Shown here in pieces: positions 37,667 to 46,920 of a stretch of 64,000 nucleotides of DNA. The notes under the pieces were generated by a model. That model saw only the letters and a list, made by a program, of their open reading frames with translations, did not search any database and had not been told where the DNA came from. The translations under genes were made by a program, and so were the position numbers. The stretch spans positions 120,518 to 184,517 of the forward strand of contig JAFYER010000002.1 in assembly GCA_017544165.1 (NCBI GenBank). The letters run 5' to 3'. This stretch comes from Bacilli bacterium. GTDB taxonomy: Bacteria > Bacillota_I > Bacilli_A > RF39 > UBA660. Position 1 is the first letter of the stretch. The number at the start of each line of letters is the position of its first letter.

Positions 37667-38723
37667 TAAAAAATTAATGAGTGTTATCCTTATTAGTATA
37701 ATACTTTTGACAACTGGTTGTGGAGCCAACAATTATATTAAGGATAGTAAAGGTAAAATTGTAATTAATGAGGAAACAGGTCAAAATCTTCAAAAGAGTA
37801 TTTTTTGTAAGCCATCTAAAGACACAGAAATATATAAATTATATGAAAAATATGAAGACCAAATGAGTCCTAAATTATCAAAGCTACCTGAATGTAATAA
37901 ATTTAAGATTACTTCAAATAAAACAAGAAGCGTATGGCAATTCTTCTTTGTTAAACCTCTTGCTTATATAATATTAAAGTTAGGTTATGTATTTAAGTCA
38001 TGGGGTCTTACAAAAGCATATCTAGGTCTTTCATTAATTATTATAGGTTTATTAATAAGAATTATTATCTTACCATTTAATATTAAAACCCAAAGACAAA
38101 GTAAGAATATTCAAAAAGCAACACCAGAACTTCAACGTATTGAGAAAAAATATGCTGGTAAAAATGATCAAGAATCAATGATGATGAAGACGCAAGAAAC
38201 AATGAATGTTTATAAAAAATATAAAGTTAATCCAATGCTTAGTTGTTTACTTGCACTCATTCAATTACCATTATTCTTTGCTTTCCTACAAGCTATTTAT
38301 AAAATACCGGCTATATATGAAGGAAAAATATTTGGTTGGAATTTAGGTACAACTCCAAGTGTGGGTATATCAAATCATCAATATTCATTTATTATTTTAG
38401 TAGTATTAATAGCATTAACTACTTATTTCTCATTTAAATATTCAATGTCTAAGACTACAACACCTTCGGGTGAAGGTCAAAGTCAAATGAAGACAATGTT
38501 AATAGTAATGACAGTATTTATTACTTTTGCATCATTTAGTTTACCGACAGCCATTGCTTTATACTGGATTGTAACATATGCATTTATTGTGATACAAACG
38601 TTTGTGATGAACTTAATAGATAAGAAAAAAGAAGAGTCAGATCATCATAAAACGATTGATAAAAAAAGCATCAATAGCAAATTAAAAATCAAGGAAGGTA
38701 TGAAGTATGGAAAAAATAAGTAA
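37656..38723 (+). CDS. yidC: Membrane protein insertase YidC/SpoIIIJ
   Basis: Inserts proteins into the membrane; in spore formers the SpoIIIJ form is needed for sigma-G activation. The 355-residue protein has a lipoprotein signal with cysteine C22 in LLTTGCGANN, then five membrane segments. The LGLSLIIIGLLIRIIILPFN helix holds the conserved arginine of the hydrophilic groove. The C-terminus is basic. It overlaps jag by 17 bp. Confidence 0.95.
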   Translation: MKNNKKLMSVILISIILLTTGCGANNYIKDSKGKIVINEETGQNLQKSIFCKPSKDTEIYKLYEKYEDQMSPKLSKLPECNKFKITSNKTRSVWQFFFVKPLAYIILKLGYVFKSWGLTKAYLGLSLIIIGLLIRIIILPFNIKTQRQSKNIQKATPELQRIEKKYAGKNDQESMMMKTQETMNVYKKYKVNPMLSCLLALIQLPLFFAFLQAIYKIPAIYEGKIFGWNLGTTPSVGISNHQYSFIILVVLIALTTYFSFKYSMSKTTTPSGEGQSQMKTMLIVMTVFITFASFSLPTAIALYWIVTYAFIVIQTFVMNLIDKKKEESDHHKTIDKKSINSKLKIKEGMKYGKNK

Positions 38724-39324
38724 AACTGGAAAGAATTTTGATGAAACCTTAGAACAAATTTGTGAAGAAAATAATTTAACAAAAGAAGATATTGTATATC
38801 GTACAGGTGAAGTTAAAAAAGGTTTATTTAAAGGGGAAACTACAGAGGTAATAGTTTATAAGAAAGATGATATCTATAACTTAATTAAAGAATTTTTAAC
38901 TGAAGTTATTGAAAAACTTGGTTTAGAGGTATCTTTTGAACTAAAGAAACAAGATGATAGAGCAACTTTAAAAATGTATTCAAATAACAATAATATTTTA
39001 ATTGGTCATAATGGTAATACATTAAAAGCTTTAGAAAACTTAGTAAAGCAAAAAGTTTTAGTAGAAACAGGTATTTTCTTTGCTATAAGTTTAGATGTTG
39101 AAAATTATAAAGATAAAAAAGTCGCTAGACTAGAAAGATTAGCTAAAAATATTGCTAGAGATGTTTTAAAAACAAAAGTAGCTGTTCATATGGAAAATAT
39201 GAATGCTTACGAAAGAAGAATTGTTCACAATGTATTAACTAAATTTAAGAATATTTCTTCCGCAAGTGAAGGGGAAGAACCTAATAGACATATTGTTATA
39301 AGTTATGTTGAAAGTAAGGAGTAG
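38707..39324 (+). CDS. jag: RNA-binding protein Jag/KhpB (SpoIIIJ-associated)
   Basis: The 205-residue protein has an N-terminal Jag domain (1-50), a KH domain with ILIGHNGNTLKALENLV and an R3H domain with NAYERRIVHNVLTKFKNI. KhpB works with KhpA in RNA binding and cell elongation. It is translationally coupled with yidC. Confidence 0.94.
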   Translation: MEKISKTGKNFDETLEQICEENNLTKEDIVYRTGEVKKGLFKGETTEVIVYKKDDIYNLIKEFLTEVIEKLGLEVSFELKKQDDRATLKMYSNNNNILIGHNGNTLKALENLVKQKVLVETGIFFAISLDVENYKDKKVARLERLAKNIARDVLKTKVAVHMENMNAYERRIVHNVLTKFKNISSASEGEEPNRHIVISYVESKE

Positions 39325-39343
39325 AGATACTCTTTTCTTTTTT
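39319..39343 (+). terminator. Weak terminator after jag
   Basis: GAGTA, loop GAGA, TACTC and a T-rich run with one C; the stem includes the jag stop codon. The stem is short, so readthrough into mnmE is likely. A TATAAT at 39356-39361 may give mnmE its own start. Confidence 0.5.
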
Positions 39344-39382
39344 GTATAAAAGCGCTATAATACGGCAAAGCGATGTGATTTT

Positions 39383-40723
39383 ATGGATGACACAATTTGT
39401 GCAATTGCAACTTCACTAGGGGTTGGCGCAATTTCAATTATTCGAATAAGTGGAAGTAAGGCTATTGAAGTAACAAATAGTATTTTTTCAAATAAGATAA
39501 AAACTAATGAAACACATATTATAAAATATGGACACATTATTAATGATAATGAAATAATTGATGAAGTTCTTGTTATGGTAATGAGAGCTCCAAAAACATA
39601 TACGGTCGAAGATGTCGTCGAAATAAACTGTCATGGTGGTTATGAAACGACAAATAATATTTTAAGAATTCTTTTAAATAAAGGTTGCCGTCTTGCTGAA
39701 CCTGGCGAATTTACCAAAAGAGCCTTTTTAAATGGTAGAATTAATCTTTTGGAATCAGAAGCAGTTAATGAACTAATTACTGCAAAAACATCATCAAAAA
39801 GAAAACTTGCTTTAAACCAAATAGGGGGCAATTTAACTAAATTAATCAAAGATATTAGGGAAGATTTAGTTTCTTTAATGGCTAATATTGAAGTAAATAT
39901 TGATTATCCTGAATATACTGATAATTTAGAGATAACTAATAATTTACTAAATGAAAAATTAGTGGAAATATCTAAAAAATTAGAAAATCTAGTTAAGGGT
40001 GCTAAATATGGCAAAATAGTATCAGATGGTATTAAAGTAGCTATCGTAGGAAAACCAAATGTTGGCAAAAGTAGTATTTTAAATCATCTTTTAGATGAAC
40101 AAAAAGCAATTGTTACTGATATTGCTGGAACTACAAGAGATATTGTCGAAGGAAGTATATCTTTAAATGGAATCGAGGTATTACTTATCGATACTGCAGG
40201 TATTCATGATACCGAAGATATCGTGGAAAAAATAGGTGTAGAAAAAAGTAATCAAGCTTTAAATGATGCTGATGTAGTCCTTCTTGTTTTAGATGGTAGT
40301 CAAAATCTTGATGCTGATGATCAAAAATTAATAGATTTAATCAAAGATAAAACGCATATTATCTTTATTAATAAAAGTGATAAAGATATTAAAGTTGATA
40401 TTAAAGATGATAATTTAGTAATTGGTAATACAAAAGATATTAATGGTCTTGATAGTTTAAAAAATAAACTTATCGAAGTATTTAATATTAATGATATAAA
40501 TAAAGATTTAACTTATTTATCAAATGCAAGACAAATAGATTTAGTAAATAAAGCTAATGATAGTTTAATAAGAGCAAAGGATTCTTTAGATCAAAATATT
40601 CCAATTGACATGATTGAAAGTGATTTAAAAACATGTTTTGATTTACTAGGGGAAATAATTGGTGATACTTATGAAGAAGCGGTAATTGACCGTTTATTTA
40701 AAGATTTTTGTGTTGGAAAGTAG
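39383..40723 (+). CDS. mnmE: tRNA modification GTPase MnmE
   Basis: With MnmG it adds the carboxymethylaminomethyl group to U34 of tRNA. The 446-residue protein has IATSLGVGAISIIRISG at the start, the G domain with GKPNVGKSS, TTRDIVEG, DTAGIHDTED and NKSD, and the C-terminal catalytic cysteine motif FCVGK. The start is ATG 39383. Confidence 0.97.
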   Translation: MDDTICAIATSLGVGAISIIRISGSKAIEVTNSIFSNKIKTNETHIIKYGHIINDNEIIDEVLVMVMRAPKTYTVEDVVEINCHGGYETTNNILRILLNKGCRLAEPGEFTKRAFLNGRINLLESEAVNELITAKTSSKRKLALNQIGGNLTKLIKDIREDLVSLMANIEVNIDYPEYTDNLEITNNLLNEKLVEISKKLENLVKGAKYGKIVSDGIKVAIVGKPNVGKSSILNHLLDEQKAIVTDIAGTTRDIVEGSISLNGIEVLLIDTAGIHDTEDIVEKIGVEKSNQALNDADVVLLVLDGSQNLDADDQKLIDLIKDKTHIIFINKSDKDIKVDIKDDNLVIGNTKDINGLDSLKNKLIEVFNINDINKDLTYLSNARQIDLVNKANDSLIRAKDSLDQNIPIDMIESDLKTCFDLLGEIIGDTYEEAVIDRLFKDFCVGK

Positions 40724-40731
40724 TGATATTT

Positions 40732-42603
40732 ATGTATGATGTTATAGTTGTAGGTGCCGGTCATGCCGGTTGTGAAGCTGCTCATATAGCAGCTTTTATG
40801 GGTAAAAAAACTTTACTTGTAACTGCTAATATTAAAAATTTAGCAGATATGCCATGTAATCCTTCGATAGGAGGTAGTGCTAAAGGTATTATTGTAAGAG
40901 AAATAGATGCTTTAGGTGGTTTAATGGGTAAAGTAGCGGATAAATCGCACTTCCAAATTAAAATGCTTAATAATTCAAAAGGTCCAGCCGTAAGAGCTTT
41001 AAGAGCGCAAGCAGATAAAAGAGTATATCCTAAAATAATGAGAGAATATCTCGATAATACACCGAATCTCGAAATAAAAGAGGGCATGGTTGAAAATCTT
41101 ATCGTCGAAGATAATAAAATAAAAGGTATAATTCTCGAAGATAATACGAAAATAAATGCTAGTTGTGTTGTTTTAACAACTGGTACTTATTTAAATGCTA
41201 ATATTTTAATAGGTAGTGAAAATACTCCAGGTGGTCCTCATGGTGAAAGAAGAAGTAATAATCTTTCATTTAAATTAAAGGATTTAGGTTTTACAATCAA
41301 AAGACTTAAGACAGGAACACCTCAAAGAATTAAAGCCGATAGTATTAATTTTGATGAATTAAAACCAGAAGAAGGGGATAAGGTATACTGGACATTTTCA
41401 TTTGATTTAAAGCCACAATATGATATAAATCGTCAACAAAAATGCTTCCTAGTTTATACTAATGAAAAAACTCATGAAATCATTAGAAATAATTTAAAGA
41501 AAAGTGCCATGTATGGTGGATATGCAACTGGGGTAGGGCCTAGATATTGTCCTTCGATTGAGGATAAAATAGTTCGTTTTGCTGATAAAAAACGTCATCA
41601 ATTATTCTTGGAACCAGAAAGTGTTTATTACGATGAATGGTATTTGCAAGGTTTTTCAACTTCAATGCCTAGAGATGTCCAAGAACAAATGGTTCATAGT
41701 CTAAAGGGTTTAGAAAATGCTAATATCGTAAAATATGCTTATGCTATTGAGTATGATGCAATTGATCCTATGCAAATAGGTCCATCACTTGAAACAAAAG
41801 TAGTAGAGGGCTTATTTACGGCAGGTCAAATAAATGGTACATCTGGTTATGAAGAAGCCGCTGGTCAAGGTTTAATAGCGGGTATTAATGCGGCTTTAAA
41901 AATCGATAATAAAGAGCCTCTTGTTTTAAAAAGAAGCGAAGCATATATTGGGGTATTAATTGATGATTTAGTAACAAAAGGTATAACAGATCCATATCGT
42001 ATGCTTACATCAAGAGCCGAATTTCGTTTATTACTTCGTCATGACAATGCTGATGTAAGACTTACTCAAAAAGCTTATGATATAAATGCTGCAAGCAAAG
42101 AAAAATATCAAATATTTAAAGATAAAATGCAACATATCGAGGATCTAAAAAGCTTACTAAAAGAAAATAGACTAATTATTACTGATGAAGTAAAAAAAGA
42201 TTTCAAAGAAAGAAATATAAGTATTCCATCAGGAAATTTTAATTATTTAACACTTCTTAAACGTCCCGAAATAACAATGGAATTAATTAGTCATTATCTT
42301 GATTTAAGTAAATATTCTCACGAAGAATGTGAACAAGTAGAAATTGAGTATAAATATGAAGGATATATCAAAAAAGAATATCAAGAAAAAGAAAAATTAG
42401 ATAAACTTGAAGAAAAACAAATCCCTGAAGATATTGATTATTCAAAAATTAAAAATATTGCTAGTGAAGCAAGACAAAAATTATCATTAGTAAGACCTAA
42501 AACAATTGCGCAAGCTAGTCGAATAAGTGGTGTTAATCCTGTAGATATTAGTCTTTTGCTGATATATATGAAAAAAGAGTATGGTAAAGATGCAAGTAAA
42601 TGA
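40732..42603 (+). CDS. mnmG: tRNA uridine-5-carboxymethylaminomethyl synthesis enzyme MnmG
   Basis: FAD enzyme partner of MnmE. The 623-residue protein starts MYDVIVVGAGHAGCEAAH (FAD site), has the PCNPSIGGSAKG signature, TGTYLNA and the C-terminal helical domain. I place the start at ATG 40732; a longer ORF reading back into mnmE is not conserved. It ends with TGA, which shows UGA is a stop in this genome. Confidence 0.97.
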   Translation: MYDVIVVGAGHAGCEAAHIAAFMGKKTLLVTANIKNLADMPCNPSIGGSAKGIIVREIDALGGLMGKVADKSHFQIKMLNNSKGPAVRALRAQADKRVYPKIMREYLDNTPNLEIKEGMVENLIVEDNKIKGIILEDNTKINASCVVLTTGTYLNANILIGSENTPGGPHGERRSNNLSFKLKDLGFTIKRLKTGTPQRIKADSINFDELKPEEGDKVYWTFSFDLKPQYDINRQQKCFLVYTNEKTHEIIRNNLKKSAMYGGYATGVGPRYCPSIEDKIVRFADKKRHQLFLEPESVYYDEWYLQGFSTSMPRDVQEQMVHSLKGLENANIVKYAYAIEYDAIDPMQIGPSLETKVVEGLFTAGQINGTSGYEEAAGQGLIAGINAALKIDNKEPLVLKRSEAYIGVLIDDLVTKGITDPYRMLTSRAEFRLLLRHDNADVRLTQKAYDINAASKEKYQIFKDKMQHIEDLKSLLKENRLIITDEVKKDFKERNISIPSGNFNYLTLLKRPEITMELISHYLDLSKYSHEECEQVEIEYKYEGYIKKEYQEKEKLDKLEEKQIPEDIDYSKIKNIASEARQKLSLVRPKTIAQASRISGVNPVDISLLLIYMKKEYGKDASK

Positions 42604-43303
42604 TTTTATAAATGAAGTTAATAAATTAGGTATTGATGTAACAGATGAACAATTAAAAATGTTATATATTTATTATGAAGAATTAGTAAAATATAATTCT
42701 CACACAAATATTACGGGTATTACAAAAAAAGAAGATGTATACTTAAAACATTTTTATGATTCATTAACCCTTTTTAAAGCAATTAATTTAAATGAAATTA
42801 ATAATATGATAGATATTGGTTCAGGTGCCGGTTTCCCAGGAGTGGTTATCAAAATTTTTTTCCCAAATAATGATTTAACACTTTTAGATTCAAATGGTAA
42901 AAAGGCAAACTTTTTAAAGTTAATTGTTGACAAATTACATTTAACTAATGTCAAAGTAGTAAATGATCGAGCAGAGAATTATGCAAAAGACAATCTAAAT
43001 AAATTTGATTTATGTATATCAAGAGCAGTAGCTTTTATCGATATAATTTCATCTTTATCGATTCCCTTTATTAAAAAAGAGGGTAAAGTAGTTTTAATGA
43101 AAGGTGATTTTACCAATGAGAAATCCATCTTAGAAAAACATACTAGTGATTTAGGTATCAAAAAGTATGAAATTATTAATTTTAAATTACCAATTAGCGA
43201 TGATGAAAGGAACCTAGTTATAATAGAAAAAAGTTTGGAAACAAGTCAGATACCTGAATATGCAAAAATAGTTAAACGAAACAAAATATGGAATAGTAAA
43301 TAG
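42581..43303 (+). CDS. rsmG: 16S rRNA (guanine527-N7)-methyltransferase
   Basis: Methylates G527 of 16S rRNA; loss gives low-level streptomycin resistance. It has HFYDSLTLF, the SAM motif MIDIGSGAGFPGVVIKI and CISRAVAFID. The 240 residues are the usual length. Two ATG codons (42581 and 42590) are possible; the first overlaps mnmG by 23 bp. Confidence 0.95.
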   Translation: MVKMQVNDFINEVNKLGIDVTDEQLKMLYIYYEELVKYNSHTNITGITKKEDVYLKHFYDSLTLFKAINLNEINNMIDIGSGAGFPGVVIKIFFPNNDLTLLDSNGKKANFLKLIVDKLHLTNVKVVNDRAENYAKDNLNKFDLCISRAVAFIDIISSLSIPFIKKEGKVVLMKGDFTNEKSILEKHTSDLGIKKYEIINFKLPISDDERNLVIIEKSLETSQIPEYAKIVKRNKIWNSK

Positions 43304-43320
43304 CTATCCATATTTTTTTT
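43287..43320 (+). terminator. Terminator of rsmG
   Basis: ATATGGA, loop of about 14, TCCATAT followed by eight T. The stop codon is in the loop. It ends the yidC-to-rsmG block before the parB promoter. Confidence 0.75.
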
Positions 43321-43331
43321 GCCCATTTTTA

Positions 43332-43360
43332 TTGCAAAAAAAGGCTTTTTGTTTTATACT
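43332..43360 (+). promoter_or_regulatory. Promoter of the ParB/Noc gene
   Basis: TTGCAA (43332-43337), exactly 17 bp, TATACT (43355-43360). The predicted start of transcription is about 25 bp before the ATG. Confidence 0.7.
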
Positions 43361-43391
43361 TATTTTAATAATAGGTGAAGGGGCTCTCAGT

Positions 43392-44870
43392 ATGAATTTT
43401 GATACTAGTGTTTTACAAGTTGCCATTGAAGATATAATTCCTAATCGTTTTCAACCACGGTTAGTTTTTGAGGACACTTCTTTAAATGAACTTGCAGAGT
43501 CCATAAAGCAACACGGAATCATTCAACCTCTTGTTTTAAGAAGAATAGGTGAAAAATACGAAATTGTTGCAGGTGAGCGTAGATATCGGGCCGCTAAAAT
43601 AGCAGGTCTTGTTTCCGTGCCTGCAGTTATTTCCCAAATAGATGATAAGAAAAGTGCAGAGATAGCAATCGCAGAAAATGTTCAACGAAAAGAATTAAAT
43701 CCAATCGAGGAAGCAAAATCATATCAAGCTTTACTTGATCAAGGTTATATGAACCAAGCACAGCTTGCAATGCGATTAGGAATATCTGAAAGTGCACTAG
43801 CAAATAAGTTAAAGCTTTTGACTCTAGCCCCTGAGGTTCAAAGAGCTTTACTAGAGGATAAAATATCAGAAAGACATGCAAGATCACTTTTATTAATCAA
43901 GGATCAAGATGCCCAAATTAAATGGTTAACAAGAGTAATAAATGAAAGAATGACAGTTAGATTACTGGATTTAGAATTAAGAAAGGAGTACGGTGAAAGT
44001 TATATGAATAATGGATTAAACATAGATAAAATTAAACAAAACGCAACAGATATACCTATTACCCCAATTCAAAGTGCTCCCGTTCAAAACGAAGTCAATG
44101 CTGGTCCAATTGATTTAGGCCAAATGACTTCAACAAATAAATTCTTTAATAGTCTTGAAAATGAAGCTGTTAATATGCAAATGACAGAAAATGTTAATCC
44201 ATTTATGCAACAAAATAGTTTGTTTGATATGACAGCACCGGCTGCTCCAAGTGTAGATACAAGTCCAATAAGTTATCCAAGTCCAGATATTCAAACAAAT
44301 CCTACCCAACCAGAAAATGTATCACCTTTATTAAATAATGAAATGGTAATGCCTCAAGTATCACAAAATATAGAACCAGCTCCAGCAAGTACAGCATCAT
44401 TTGCAATGCCAACACCTGATGTTCAAGCAACTCCAGTTCAAGATATTCAAACACCAGTTATAAATGAAACTGTAAGTGCTGTTCAACCAACACCATTTGC
44501 GATGCCTAGTCAAGATATAAATCAAACACCAGTTCAAACTTTTGAATCAATCGTTACTCCTGAACCGGTACAGCAAGCTACTCCAGCACCAATGCCTTCA
44601 GTTGATTCACTTGAATCACTAGATTCATTATCTTCAATGAGTGCAATGCAAGGGCCAGTAGCTCCATCTCCAGAACCATTTACAATGCCAACACCTGAAG
44701 TTGCACCTGTTCAAGCAGTTGAGTCTACTCCTACAAGATCAATTAATGAAGTTAAAACTAAGATTAATTTCCTAGTCGAAGAGTTAAGAGCTTTAGGATA
44801 CAATGTAAGCAATTCTGAAACAGAGATGGGAAATAGTGCTTCATTTAGTATTATGGTAAATATAAATTAG
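43392..44870 (+). CDS. ParB/Noc-family chromosome partition protein, long C-terminal tail
   Basis: CTP-dependent DNA clamp of the ParB family. The N-terminus has PNRFQPRLVFEDTSLNELAE (16-37), the CTP-binding GERRYRAAK (61-69) and ENVQRKELNPIEEAKSY (95-111), then a helix-turn-helix (about 120-145) with RHARSLL. Residues about 215-465 are rich in P, T, Q and S with repeats such as FAMPTPDVQATPVQ and FAMPSQDINQTPVQ. The last 40 residues (INFLVEELRALGYNVS) look like a folded dimerisation module. Position after rsmG is that of Noc in Bacillus, but no parA or second parB is nearby. Start is ATG 43392. Confidence 0.92.
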   Translation: MNFDTSVLQVAIEDIIPNRFQPRLVFEDTSLNELAESIKQHGIIQPLVLRRIGEKYEIVAGERRYRAAKIAGLVSVPAVISQIDDKKSAEIAIAENVQRKELNPIEEAKSYQALLDQGYMNQAQLAMRLGISESALANKLKLLTLAPEVQRALLEDKISERHARSLLLIKDQDAQIKWLTRVINERMTVRLLDLELRKEYGESYMNNGLNIDKIKQNATDIPITPIQSAPVQNEVNAGPIDLGQMTSTNKFFNSLENEAVNMQMTENVNPFMQQNSLFDMTAPAAPSVDTSPISYPSPDIQTNPTQPENVSPLLNNEMVMPQVSQNIEPAPASTASFAMPTPDVQATPVQDIQTPVINETVSAVQPTPFAMPSQDINQTPVQTFESIVTPEPVQQATPAPMPSVDSLESLDSLSSMSAMQGPVAPSPEPFTMPTPEVAPVQAVESTPTRSINEVKTKINFLVEELRALGYNVSNSETEMGNSASFSIMVNIN

Positions 44871-44892
44871 TCAGGAAACTGACTTTTTTAAT
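44869..44892 (+). terminator. Terminator of the ParB/Noc gene
   Basis: AGTCAG, loop GAAA, CTGACT and six T, covering the stop codon and reaching the convergent end of the PBP gene. Confidence 0.85.
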
Positions 44893-46816
44893 TGATGAAA
44901 TTTTCAATATCATATTCAGGTTCACTACCTCTTAAATAATAAAACATATTTGCTTTATTAACATCACTTGTCGGAGTTCCATCAATTGTATTTAACAAAA
45001 GACCAACAACATTATTTGGGGTATGATACCAACTATTATCATCATTTATTTTATTCATTGTGTTTGCAAAGATGTTTTTGGCATTAGCACCGACAGATAC
45101 TTCGAGATTAGAATTATCATCATAACCTGTCCACATAACCATTAATTTATTTGGATTATAACCAATAGTCCAATAATCAGTATCAGTGGTACCTGTTTTT
45201 AGAGCATATTTGCCATTTAATTTTTTAGAAATAGATAAAGCAGTAGGTGTATTATAATCAATAAATGCTTCATTCATAGTACTTGTTAATAATTCATTTA
45301 ATATATATGTATAATTAGGATTTAAAATAAGGTTATTAGTTGGTTTAAATTCATAAATATTATTACCATCTTCATCTATTACTTTACGTACTAAATGATT
45401 TTTACGATAGTATCCACCACTTGCAAAAGTAGTATATCCTTGGGCAAAATCAAGTAAATTAATTTCTGATGTTCCTAAGGCAAGCGAAGGAACCTCTTTT
45501 AAGTCTTCTTTTATGCCACATAAATGAGCCGTTTCAATTAATTCGTCAACTCCTAAAAAAAGATTGGTTTTAACAGCATAGATATTATCCGAATAGGCTA
45601 TAGCGGTGGCCATGGTTATATCTTTATTGCCATAAACATTTCCATAGTTTTTTGGTGAGTATACTTTACCATTATCCATATTAAAAGAAGTAAATTGACT
45701 TTTAAAAGTTGATGATGAAGTCATCCCATTTTTTAAAGCAGCATAATACAAAAAGGGTTTCATTGTTGAACCAACTTGTCTTTTAGAGTATAATGCTCTG
45801 TTATACTGGCTTTTTGCATAATTAACGCCTCCACTTAAAGCTAAAATATCTCCATTATTGGGATTAATAATTACACTTGCTACTTCAAGTTTATCATTAG
45901 GAAGTTCATTTAATATTTCTTCCTCCATTACTTTTTGAATTTCATAATCAAGAGTAGTATATACTTTTAAATTACCTGAATTTATCTGCTCATCACTAAT
46001 ATTAGGAATAGATTTTAATTCATTTATAACAGCATCTTGAAAGTACATAAGTGTTTGCAAATCTTTATCACTTTTTTTACCATATATTTCTATTTTTGTT
46101 TTAAATAAATTATCGTAAGTTTCTTTCTTTATGAAGCCATTTTTATACATGCTAAAAGCAACCGTTTTAGCCCTTTTGATAGCATTATCATAATTACTAA
46201 CAGGATTATAGTTCGTAGGATTTTTAGGAATACCTGACAAAAGAATAGATTCCTCTAGAGAAAGATCTTTGGCATCTTTATTAAAATAGTATTTAGCAGC
46301 ACTTTGAATTCCATAGTTTCCTTGACCATAATTGATAGTATTTAAATATGCTTCTAGTATCTCATCTTTTGAGTAATGAACTTCGAGATTAAGCGTTAAA
46401 AAAGCTTCTTTTATTTTACGATTCCATGTTTGTTTAAAATCTAGATAAGCATTTTTTATATATTGTTGACTTATAGTGCTAGCTCCTTCGACTATTTTAC
46501 TATTTTTAACATTTTTAAAAAGGGCTTTGCCAATTCTTAAGTAATCAAACCCATGATGATGAAAAAAGTTTTTATCTTCGATTGATATTACAGCATTAAT
46601 TAAATCACTTGATATATTTTTTAAATCAGTCCATTCATTTACTGAACTTCCTTGATAGATTAAATTATCATTTTTATCATATAAAAAATAGTTTCCCGAT
46701 GAATTAAGTTTTATAGGTTTAGAAAAATAAGCATGAGTATATAAACCAGTTATTATTGTAAGTATGCTAAAAAAGATAAAAATAAATGATTTATATAAAA
46801 ACCTTATTTTTTGCAT
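44888..46816 (-). CDS. Class A penicillin-binding protein
   Basis: Bifunctional cell-wall synthase. There is one N-terminal membrane helix (about 5-27), a GT51 transglycosylase domain with the catalytic glutamate in IEDKNFFHHHGFDYLRI and GASTISQQYIKNAYL, and a transpeptidase domain with the serine motif STMKPFLYY, SDN and KTGTTDTDYW. 642 residues with little C-terminal extension. I use ATG 46816 with GGGTG upstream. It is head-on to replication, unlike its neighbours, which hints at later insertion at this place. Confidence 0.94.
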   Translation of the reverse strand: MQKIRFLYKSFIFIFFSILTIITGLYTHAYFSKPIKLNSSGNYFLYDKNDNLIYQGSSVNEWTDLKNISSDLINAVISIEDKNFFHHHGFDYLRIGKALFKNVKNSKIVEGASTISQQYIKNAYLDFKQTWNRKIKEAFLTLNLEVHYSKDEILEAYLNTINYGQGNYGIQSAAKYYFNKDAKDLSLEESILLSGIPKNPTNYNPVSNYDNAIKRAKTVAFSMYKNGFIKKETYDNLFKTKIEIYGKKSDKDLQTLMYFQDAVINELKSIPNISDEQINSGNLKVYTTLDYEIQKVMEEEILNELPNDKLEVASVIINPNNGDILALSGGVNYAKSQYNRALYSKRQVGSTMKPFLYYAALKNGMTSSSTFKSQFTSFNMDNGKVYSPKNYGNVYGNKDITMATAIAYSDNIYAVKTNLFLGVDELIETAHLCGIKEDLKEVPSLALGTSEINLLDFAQGYTTFASGGYYRKNHLVRKVIDEDGNNIYEFKPTNNLILNPNYTYILNELLTSTMNEAFIDYNTPTALSISKKLNGKYALKTGTTDTDYWTIGYNPNKLMVMWTGYDDNSNLEVSVGANAKNIFANTMNKINDDNSWYHTPNNVVGLLLNTIDGTPTSDVNKANMFYYLRGSEPEYDIENFIN

Positions 46817-46878
46817 ATTTTTCACCCATTTTTTAGTATTTTTAAAAAAAATTAAAATATAAGTATTTTTTTTAATAT

Positions 46879-46892
46879 ATATATGCTATAAT
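46879..46892 (+). promoter_or_regulatory. Extended -10 promoter of argS
   Basis: TGCTATAAT (46884-46892) is an extended -10 element. The -35 is poor (TATTTT), as expected for this promoter type. It lies in the divergent space between the PBP gene and argS. Confidence 0.5.
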
Positions 46893-46920
46893 GAATTTCG
46901 AAAAAAAAGGCGATGGTTTT

